NCBI GenBank assembly: GCA_014904985.1
Contig: MU129170.1
Coordinates: 1-10,424 of the forward strand
Direction of reading: 5' to 3'
From: Hydnum rufescens UP504
Lineage: Eukaryota; Basidiomycota; Agaricomycetes; Cantharellales; Hydnaceae
Length of the DNA stretch: 10,424 bases
Below the pieces are notes generated by a model. The model searched no databases. It had not been told where the DNA came from and saw only the letters and a list, made by a program, of their open reading frames with translations. The translations under genes and the position numbers were made by a program. Shown here one piece after another: positions 1 to 7,429 of the stretch (positions are counted from its first letter, which is position 1; each line of letters begins with the position of its first letter).

Positions 1-192
1 TCAGTAAACAAACCAATGCAACACAAATGACGTATAAGCCTTTCCACAAGCATCCCAGATGATATATCATTGACTACTGCTAGTCCATATCCCATCCTAT
101 TCTCCACTGAACACCATACACATCTTGCAGAGTGTGATCAACCATTGAAGTGAACCAACCCAACAAATAACAACAGAAATACAGTCTCCCAT
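1..192. other. No supported gene (left edge)
   Basis: I see no convincing gene here. A minus-strand frame (376 down to 80) runs into this stretch and competes with the frame chosen for the last exon of the 193-950 gene remnant. It has protein-like composition, but no splice arrangement joins it to the upstream exons in phase. Confidence 0.4.
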
Positions 193-950
193 CTACACAC
201 TGGCTGAACCAGATTTTGGTTTGACAGTCATCAGAGCTCCCAACCCTTCTTCTATAGCGGGGCACACCCACATCCTGCAAGGGCCAGGCATCTTCATCTC
301 CAAGCAACATGTTGCAATTAATGCCCACTCTACAGCTGTCATTATCAGAAAGCAATACACACTTGAACAAAGCCACTTACCTGGTACCAAACTCGCCATG
401 CTCCAATGAGCAGCCTCATGTATATGGCAAAATCCAGGCCCTACCCCTCCACCTATGCCCCGACTGACCCAACCTCCTAACAGTCATCATACATACTCCT
501 CTGCATTGAACTGAACAGATACAATCACCTCTGCTCTCTACTTGGACTAAATTAGTATCTTTCTGGTGCCTATGCAGAGGCCACTACCTACAAAAGCCGT
601 AGCAAACACCGAGTCCACCCTGACTCCAAGGGACTTGAACCACCACCTAAGATAGTATACACAGAGATTCAGGTACTCCACATCCCCCTGCTGGCACATT
701 TCCCACAGAGTGCCAGGTTGGGGATGAGGTGGGTTACTCATGACCAACAGGCAAGAACTGTCCCCAGCAGAACTTTCCAAAGGGGCCTGGGACTTCGAAG
801 GCTTGAGTTCCAAGGGCACCAAGCTATCTGCAAAAACTCACCCTTTCTAGCACCAATTCCTTGTCACTACTGGCAGGTAGCAACACCATATTCCTAAGTG
901 AACTCTTCATGAGATATGTATGAGGTTGAACGATTGATTAGCAACTTACC
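193..950 (-). pseudogene. Split gene remnant, unknown family
   Basis: Read on the minus strand, four blocks can be joined. A short exon ends at 950. A 56-nt intron follows (949-894, GTAAGT to CTTAG), then an exon to 592. Next is a 54-nt intron (591-538, GTAGGT donor, TACTAAT branch site), an exon 537-381, and an intron from 380 (GTAAGT) to either 336 or 330 (two acceptors 6 nt apart). A last exon ends with TAG at 195-193. Phases agree across the last three exons: frame 594-592 is closed, 537-381 leaves one base, and the last exon takes two. The 822-592 part is rich in Pro, Ser and Leu. Breaks: two adjacent TGA codons (489-484), a phase conflict or stop near 833-825, and possibly TAA at 954-952. 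The TGA pair might instead lie in a very short intron. I do not recognise the protein. The 5' end is lost or lies in the repeat beyond 1000. It could still be a living gene with a different exon structure. Confidence 0.4.
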
Positions 951-1049
951 TTTATGAGCGATCACAGCTGCCAACTGCACCCTCAATATTGACTAAAGCA
1001 ATGAAACTTTCCCTCTTGTAAGCTTCACCAGACATTCAGAAAAGCTAGA

Positions 1050-2060
1050 GCAGATTCATGGTGCCCAAGGAGACAAACTGCCTTGTGACATGCATGAGAT
1101 ATGGAGGCGCAACCAACCAGAAAACCTCACCTTACATGGCTGGACAACCCCTGGCTGGTCACAGCTTCACTGTCTCTTATGGAGATCCTGGGATATTCTC
1201 AGTCACTAAGTAGAGACCCAATACAATACTTTAGGGGGCTCACCTCTGATAAATGACTGACCAAGCACTAGTACCATGTCCCCTGTTCTAATAGGTGAGA
1301 ATCTTGTCAGTACCTGCTGAAGAACTGCGAGCCTTGCCATGCTCATGGTATGCAAGCCAGATAATGGCCTTGCGACACATGTGAGGCATCAAGGGACATG
1401 TATTGGCAGTCACTCACTGTAGATCAATACCAGGGAGAACCCTAATACCTATTACAGAATCGAGCATGTTATCAGTCCATGTTGCAAAGGGCGTGCACAA
1501 GATCCCCACCGTATTCACAGTGCACAAGCCATGCAACCACCTTGCGCCATGCATGAGATATGGGGGATTGGTGATTGGGATTCCCTCACCTTTGATGAAT
1601 GATTGGAAAGCGCAGCATCTGTCACAAAAGCAAACAGGTTATAAGGATGTGTTGAGTGGGCATGGAGTCCCCATCATATTCATGGTGTCCAAGCCAGGTG
1701 ACCAGCTTGTGGCATGCACGAGATATGGAGGGCTCGCTCAGGGGAATAATAGCTCACCTTTGATTCATGACAGGGGGCTTGGTAAGGTGCTGGGGATGAT
1801 TGTTGCTGCTGAACAACTATGAGAATCCACCCATACTCATGGCACCCAAGCGAAAATCTTGCCTTGTGATGTGCATGAGATATGGTGGTGCAAGAAAGAC
1901 TCACTGTTAACCAGAAGTAGGCCCAGTGCTAGACATGTACCCCTGGTAATATGAGAGAGTAAGTAGGTGATTGAGAACCCAAATTGCCCTGCCCTGTTCA
2001 TGGTGTACAAGTTGAGGAATCACCTTGCAGCACACATGATGCACAGCAGAGAAAAGATGA
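1050..2060. repeat. Degenerate tandem repeat, ~160-bp unit
   Basis: A core like CTTGTGACATGCATGAGATA recurs near 1082, 1368, 1541, 1706, 1863 and 2023, spaced about 157-173 bp except for one double-length gap. Each core is preceded 25-30 nt upstream by a TTCATGGTGTCCAAG-like block (1055, 1343, 1513, 1679, 1836, 1998). In several units it is followed by CTCACCTTTGATGAATGA-like sequence (1240, 1586, 1755). Copies differ at many positions, so the array is old. A lone CATGAGATATG at 909 may mark a further worn copy overlapping the neighbouring gene remnant. A 139-codon open frame at 1403-1822 lies wholly inside the array and simply translates repeat units. I do not regard it as a gene. Confidence 0.7.
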
Positions 2061-2170
2061 AGCTTGTAAGAAGAGGGATAGTGCAGACATGAAAAACTTC
2101 ACTCCTCATATATGTGGCAGGCACTAGAACCAAATCCTCAATTTCTAGTCACAAGATCAGGCTGGGATTA

Positions 2171-2220
2171 TCCTAGGATATCCTAGGCCCTTCTAGGATA
2201 TCCTAGGATATCCTTGGGTA
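2171..2220. repeat. Palindromic decamer repeat (TCCTAGGATA)x5
   Basis: Five consecutive 10-bp units start at 2171, 2181, 2191, 2201 and 2211. The first and fourth are exactly TCCTAGGATA and the others differ at one to three positions. TCCTAGGA is self-complementary, so the cluster can pair with itself in several registers and contains three CCTAGG hexamers. It lies about 40-90 bp upstream of the first readable codons of the 2262-3010 gene relic. It could be a promoter-side element, a slippage product or a cruciform-prone spot. No protein binding can be claimed. Confidence 0.8.
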
Positions 2221-2384
2221 CCCTATCCCATTCAAACCCTCACCTTTTGCTCCGGCCTTAAGGGCGATGCAAATCACTTTGTCCCCCTCCAACATGACAC
2301 CTGACCACACTGAGATTCAAGGCAGAACTGTTTTCCTTTCCCCCAGTGGAGACATCCTTTGCAACTGTCCTGGGGATCTTGTTG

Positions 2385-2439
2385 GTGAGTCTGTCTGGGC
2401 TGGAGATCACCAAACTCCCTTCTCATCTCCTTTGAACAG
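2385..2439 (+). other. Intron 1 of the 2262-3010 gene relic
   Basis: GTGAGT donor and AACAG acceptor, 55 nt, phase 0. Removing it switches the frame so that the Phe/Leu-rich exon 1 runs directly into the exon 2 reading. An unspliced frame starting at ATG 2267 also crosses this region for 93 codons, but its product has poor continuity with the C-terminal exon. Confidence 0.55.
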
Positions 2440-2655
2440 CTGTCCATCAATTCAGTGGAGTCGATTCACAAAATCCTGGCTGTGGATTTTGGGGTTGCTT
2501 GAACTTCAGAACCTTGACCCACTGCAATTTCTTCTGTATGCCATGTGACTCATCTTTACACAGAGATTCTGACCTGATCCATAGTGTGGTCTGGAAATAA
2601 TTGTCTGGTCACTCAGCCCATTACACCCAGTACCCATCTTGAGTTGTGTGAATGA

Positions 2656-2716
2656 GTAAGATGGATTATTTTCCAGAGTCATGTGTGAGTTGCTAATGCT
2701 GAGTTTCTTACATTAG
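2656..2716 (+). other. Intron 2 of the 2262-3010 gene relic
   Basis: GTAAGA donor, GCTAATG branch site about 20 nt before the TTAG acceptor, 61 nt, phase 0. It links the exon 2 frame to the Glu/Lys-rich coiled-coil frame. TGA codons sit directly on both sides of the junction (2653 and 2717). Confidence 0.6.
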
Positions 2717-3333
2717 TGACTTGTGTGGGGGGTACCCCATCTTGATTCTGCCAATGAACAACAATCCCTCAGTCACCTCCCATCCACCATCCTGATTGCC
2801 ATGCTGGAGGCTGCTCATGAGACTGCTGATGCTACTCACCTTCAAACCAAAGAGAATCAGAGATGCTTCATCAAAAGAAATGAGGAGCTTGTGCAGGAGA
2901 ATGTCAAATTGCTTCAATCTCTCAAAGCCATGGAACATGCCATTAAGGGGATTCATGACATTAGTGGTTCTGCTATTTCTGACTTCATATCAAGGGAGAC
3001 ACAAAGATAGAGTAGCCTTCTTTCCTTCTCACTTTGGAGTCCAATTCATGTGTGCTTTTGGAAATACATTCCTTGCCTATTCCGAACCAATGGTCCAGTC
3101 ATTTGTCACAATGACTTTTCACTGACCCCAGTACCCCTGGTGAAATGCACTCTGAGCCTCATCAGGCAGGGTTCACATCAGGTGTTTGTAAAAATAGATT
3201 TCTTTGTTTGATGAACCACTGGTCAAAATGGCACAGTACTTGGCCATCCCATTGTATTCTCCCACACAGCAGGCTTGCCATGGTTCATTCTTCTCAGGTT
3301 TCAGAGCATAATTCATATATATATACTTGAGTT

Positions 3334-3439
3334 AGATAATCTCTGTGGCATGGCTAGGTGGGGCCAAAGGATCCAGGTTGAATAGACTGGTGCCTCAGAG
3401 TGCGGGATGCAGGCCACATGATTTTGTGAAAGATGCACG
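3334..3439. repeat. Duplicated segment, copy A
   Basis: Pairs with 3623-3720. Shared blocks in the same order are AGATAATCTCT (3334), CATGGCTAGGTGG (about 3349), CAAAGGATCCAGGT (about 3365), CCTCAGAGTGCGGGATG (3393) and GTGAAAGA (3426). Copy A has extra bases between blocks relative to copy B. The offset is 289 bp at the left end and 273 bp at the right end. Confidence 0.75.
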
Positions 3440-3622
3440 TAACGATTACATCAAGTACATTGTTCTTTGGACTAACAGAAAGAGCAAATGGGGAGGTGTG
3501 CGGGTGCAAAAGTTAATGTGAAACTGATGAATAGGATCAATCGATGAGAGGTTCAGTCGAGCGTTTCAAGTTGAGAACATGTGACTCAATGTCTGAGGCT
3601 TGTTCCTCGGTGTCTGTCAGTC

Positions 3623-3720
3623 AGATAATCTCTCATCTGGGGTCATGGCTAGGTGGCAAAGGATCCAGGTCAATAGCCTCAGAGTGCGGGATGTAGGTGT
3701 GAAAGACCCAATTGCAGCCA
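3623..3720. repeat. Duplicated segment, copy B
   Basis: Same block order as 3334-3439, with small deletions and insertions between blocks. Direct orientation, separated by about 180 bp of unlike sequence. The GGCTAGGTGG block resembles a Pol III A box only loosely and no B box follows at the right place, so a tRNA-derived SINE is not supported. Confidence 0.75.
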
Positions 3721-4417
3721 GAGGCACGACCACGTTGTGTACTTCAAGTAGTGATGCCATGACTCGAAGTCGCAAAAAAAAGATAGCCTTGTGGTGTTCC
3801 TATCACACCACTTTTTGCTTAGAGTCCAATGACTTCTATTGTTTTATTGTCCTTTCTTTCATACTGTGGTAAAAAAATTCCATCATCTGTTGTAGTTGGC
3901 AATGACTCTCACAACTCGACTTGACTTGACTCAATTCAGTTGAGCAAGTCACAGCAACACTACTGTACTTGTAAATACTGGGCATGCTTCCATGAATTTG
4001 ACCAAATGTTATCAACAAGGGAATTTATTTTTTAGAAACCCCTGACCTGAGCCAGAACGTGTTTCTGGAAGTCAGAACAAAGTTGCTCTCATGTGTGACT
4101 GAAATTATGGTCAAAATATGATAGTAATTGGTTACATAAATATAAGGGCATTCTGTGTTCATTTGTTCTTATCACTCAGTTATATAACAGCTTCCCATTC
4201 TGGTCTACTCACTGGGTGACATTCTGCATTTCTCCTATAACTACAATATAGGCTGGCAAGCTGCTATAGCAAGTGGCAGTGATGGTTCTGATTCAAAATT
4301 CTTTCAGTCTTGTGTCTACCATCCAGAAGTCGAACACAGGCAGAGTCATGGAAGTCTCAGGATCTGGATGATCCACAGGTCACTTGACTTGACTTTCAGG
4401 ACATGAAGTCAGTGCAA

Positions 4418-4467
4418 CTTGTGACTTCTCGAGACTTCTTGTGACTTCTTGTGACTGCTTGTGATTT
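4418..4467. repeat. 10-bp tandem repeat (CTTGTGACTT)
   Basis: Five units in exact 10-bp register: CTTGTGACTT, CTCGAGACTT, CTTGTGACTT, CTTGTGACTG, CTTGTGATTT. Related CACTTGACTTGACT sequence lies just before it (4381) and near 3918. It is probably a slippage microsatellite. Confidence 0.8.
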
Positions 4468-4992
4468 CCAAGTAGTTGCAGGTTACAGTAGTCTTACAGT
4501 GGTCTTACCATGTAATTACATATGTAGTGCTAAATTGTACAAACTGTTGTGCCTTTGCTGACTCCTGTGACTTGATTGTGACTGGGAGTCACAGAAACAC
4601 CTTGACTAGACTCAAAAAACACGCACCCGAGGCTGAGTGGCATAGTCTTTCCTCTGAGTTTCTTGTGTGCTCCAAAGTTGGCTTAATTCCCAAAGTATGG
4701 CAGTAGCAGCAGTTACCTGCTAGTTCCCCTTCTCTGCTCTCACCACTTGGAATGCAATTGATCATGTAATATCAGACTGCTTTGGGCCTTTGGCAACTGC
4801 CACCCTCTTGTGAGATTATACATTGGGGATTTTTTCTGCTGCAGGATAAAAGGGAACAATGAAATGATAAATACACAAGAAGTTTGAGGTGGAAACTGGT
4901 AGTCCATTATCATCCTGCATAATCAGCACCAGCAACTTGGATTCAAAGCTCCATGATGGCAAACCCCAAGCTCATGTTGCCAAATTGTCTCA

Positions 4993-7205
4993 ATGGCAAC
5001 CAAGAAGTCCGTAAAACCTTTGTGAACCTCTAAAGAGCATGAACACCACAAGATTGGTGATGGTAAAGATGCTTCAGGGGCTCTGAGTGACACACTAGAA
5101 TCAATGCTTGCTCATCAAGCTCCTCCACTCACATGGACAAAGGACCAAAGAGTCATGGAGGCAGCATGTGGTCTCAATCCATCAGCATATCCTTCTACTC
5201 AGGATCTGGCAAGGCTTTCAGCCTCACTCCATCATGGTAGGATGCCCCCAAATGGTTAATTACAGTTACTAATACTTGCTGTGTTGCAGTTAACCTGAAA
5301 TCATCAACCCTTCCAATTATATACCTCCAAATTGCTTGGGGGTTGGCATTTATGAATAGTTTGAGAGTGTTCATATTCTTCAGACATCCCTTCAGTGACC
5401 CACATGCCTCTGATGGCACATCCCTATATTCTGGGGTGTGTGTTGGTACAGGATCATGGACTGCTTACTCCTGGAAAGATGATGAAGTGCCCTTCGATCT
5501 GTGAGACTATACTCAATACTCCACAACTTATTCCCTCAACTCACCCCACTTACCATATATCAAAAGAGATGTCAATACTCAGCTCTTCCTAACATGCGAC
5601 AACTCTTGAATTATCTCCCACAATGATATGTTCCATCTCAATCACTCATACATTGACGATCTCACCAACTTTTCCCAGCAGGCTGAAGACTCATTTCATG
5701 CATGGAAATCGCTTGGTATCCAATGGAATGTCAAATTAGTATCAGAACTTCTGGAAGATCTGCATTCACTCCAAATCGCTCTTCATGATGGATTCAACCA
5801 CCTCCCCCATCTTCAACAAGCCATGCATGACATATTGCGCTACTCATATGAGGTAGCTGCATGTCGCACTTTATATTTTTATCAGACCCTTCGTGCAGTG
5901 GTGGGATCATGTCATTTTGTATATGGCACAGATGACCACATGGTTGGGACTGTGCTCGAGTATCCCTTACCATCTTCCCCATGGGTGGAGGAGCTCATTG
6001 CAGATGGGGTCCTCATTTTCTGCATGAAGAGTGAGGTGTGGAGGTGCTTCGACCGCACACCAAATGGCTATCACCAAGACTCTCATGAGCCAGAAATCCA
6101 ATCGGCCCTTTGATCAGCTCAGAAAGCCTCCCAAATCCAGACAATTTGAGTTTGTGTTCCTATGCGAATGGGGAATCCATTGGACTGGTGAATTATGCTG
6201 GTGCATGAAACATCTGACCTCCCCATTGAGGATGTTGTTTTTTGTATTATCAATGAACATGTGGGTGATTATATGGACCTTCTTTGCAGGCTCAAAGAGG
6301 TATTCAGAGAGCAACTCCAGAAGCTTTTGCCCAATCCAGCACTGTATAAAGCATGTTTTCTGAGTTTTTCATCTTGCCCAGATAACAACATCTATACACT
6401 ATAGTCCCTATCGAATGTCCCTGCCATATCTCCACAGTCTCAATCAAGCAAATCCTTGGTCTCAATACTGATGATCAGTGATCTTGTACCCTCTCCCCCT
6501 CCTTCACCCTTGCCCCATAGGACTGATTCTGGTCAAGTACTGCATTTGTTCACAGAGCCAGTGACCATGGACCCTCCTGTACCTATCGAACAGTGGTTTT
6601 TCCTCACAGTCAAAGGCCCTGTTCTCAGCTCATTTGTCCTCTCCGAGTGGTTTGAAAGGTTTAAATTGCAGCACCTCATTGGTATACATCCACCAACTGA
6701 GAACAAGTGCCTTCTCCTTTTGTTCAAATCAGAATACTGGATGAATCAAGTGAGCACCATGCTCAACTTGGATGTCAGTGGCATATACAATGCACACAAG
6801 TGTACTCAAGATGCATCAACAATATCTCTCAGCATGTTCCAGTACACCATCTCACCTACCTATGTTGCCAAACTCTATGCCAACCCTCACTCCTTATGTC
6901 ATCTTGAGGACCTGCTCAAATATGCCCCTCCTGTGATGGAACTTCACCTCATTGACATGACTGCACCAGGGAGTGGGCCACTTCGAAAGCAATGGAGGTA
7001 CCAGTTCCTTGAACAACTAAAATACCCTCCTGTACCCGCACCTTACCCCAGTCTCAATCCCCCTTCGCATTGACTTTGTCTCTGCAAGCTTTCAGTTGTT
7101 CAATTCTCACCTGCATGGTTGCAAGATATGTTAGAGCCACCTCGGTCAGCCACTTGGACTGATCACAAAAGACATGTTGAACCACATCAAATTAATTGCC
7201 TATGA
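4993..7205 (+). pseudogene. Long decayed gene, one intron, eight in-frame stops
   Basis: The reading starts at ATG 4993 with a Lys-rich N-terminus (MATKKSVKPL), runs to 5236, is spliced over 5237-5289, and continues in one unchanged frame from 5292 to TGA 7203. That is about 720 codons with no frameshift needed. Interrupting stops are TGA at 5023, 5502, 5607, 6111, 6147, 6189 and 7071, and TAG at 6402. Between stops the translation stays protein-like: a hydrophobic stretch just after the intron (LPIIYLQIAWGLAFMNSLRV), an acidic and Leu-rich helix-like part near 5628-5850, a segment around 6219-6330 with many Glu, Leu and Lys, a Pro/Ser-rich linker near 6480-6520, and a final block 6540-7070. 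I recognise no family or catalytic motif. It converges on the 7430-9388 gene with a gap of about 225 bp. Alternative: a gene with several more introns, but a constant frame over 1.9 kb argues against that. Confidence 0.7.
5237..5289 (+). other. Intron of the 4993-7205 pseudogene
   Basis: GTAGGA donor, TTACTAATAC branch-site region (CTAAT at 5269), TTGCAG acceptor, 53 nt. It splits a Val codon (G at 5236, TT at 5290-5291). It moves the reading into the frame that then stays constant to 7205. All splice signals are intact. Confidence 0.75.
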
Positions 7206-7217
7206 GGCATCAAAATC

Positions 7218-7290
7218 CTTTGATCTCAAATAATTTCAATGCCATGACCTCAGGCGACAGACATGGTCTTTTGATCTCAAATAATATCAA
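7218..7290. repeat. Short direct repeat pair
   Basis: CTTTGATCTCAAATAATTTC (7218) recurs as CTTTTGATCTCAAATAATAT (7268), about 51 bp apart, just past the end of the 4993-7205 pseudogene. It lies in the presumed shared 3' region between two convergent genes. No function can be assigned. The interval 7206-7429 otherwise holds no gene. Confidence 0.65.
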
Positions 7291-7429
7291 CATGGGGACT
7301 TAGACTACATAGATCAATGTATCAATGAGCTTCCAAGTTAAATTAATCAGTGTACATCTATTATCTATTCAAGAGACGAGAAACTACAAGATTGACAAGG
7401 ACATGAATCCAACAGGATGACAAAAGAGC

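Larger units (their letters stand above)
2262..3010 (+). pseudogene. Decayed three-exon gene, coiled-coil C-terminus
   Basis: Three frames join in phase through two canonical introns: 2385-2439 (GTGAGT to AACAG, 55 nt) and 2656-2716 (GTAAGA, GCTAATG branch site, TTAG, 61 nt). Exon 1 reads from about 2262 (an in-frame TAA is at 2259; the true start is not found) and gives a Phe/Leu-rich stretch. Exon 2 (2440-2655) includes EQLSINSVESIHKILAVDFG, of which EQ falls in the intron if the first splice is used. Exon 3 (2717-3010) is rich in Glu, Lys, Gln and Leu, with a heptad-like run around NEELVQENVKLLQSLKAMEH. In-frame stops are TGA at 2295, 2500, 2515, 2575, 2653 and 2717. The TAG at 3008 may be the original end, although the frame stays open for about 66 more codons. 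Splice sites look intact while the exons are broken. No family is recognised. CpG is almost absent: 2 by hand count from 2267 to 3120. Confidence 0.6.
3011..4992. other. Gene-poor interval with small repeats
   Basis: No gene is supported. The frame of the preceding gene relic stays open after its TAG (3008) to about 3210 without a recognisable product. Other open frames (3600-3872, 4476-4706) are short, lack matching splice sites and cross repeats. The stretch holds a (TA)n tract at about 3315-3325, a duplicated segment (3334 and 3623), CTTGACTTGACT-type repeats (3918 and 4382) and a 10-bp tandem repeat (4418-4467). The last 250 bp are the presumed upstream region of the 4993 gene and include a pyrimidine-rich tract near 4725-4745 and a GGATAAAAGG TATA-like site near 4843. 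Neither is strong evidence of a promoter. Confidence 0.5.

Noticed and set aside
631..641. Perfect tRNA B-box-like sequence on the minus strand (GGTTCAAGTCC)
   Set aside because: The flanking bases cannot form a T-arm stem, no A box or acceptor stem lies at the right distance, and the site falls inside a plausible exon.
1403..1822. 139-codon plus-strand open frame
   Set aside because: It lies wholly within the ~160-bp tandem array and its product simply repeats translated units. No splice sites or protein-like domain support it.
2267..2548. Unspliced 93-codon frame from ATG 2267
   Set aside because: A canonical 55-nt intron and the following exons fit a different frame that continues to 3010. 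The unspliced frame has no continuation.
3349..3360. A-box-like GGCTAGGTGG, possible tRNA-derived SINE
   Set aside because: It mismatches the A-box consensus, has no B box at proper spacing, no poly-A or T-run end, and only two local copies.
4993..7205. Reassigned TGA codon (read as Trp) instead of nonsense decay
   Set aside because: The long minus-strand frame in the same window ends with TGA and has none inside, a TAG also interrupts the gene, and nuclear basidiomycete genes use the standard code.
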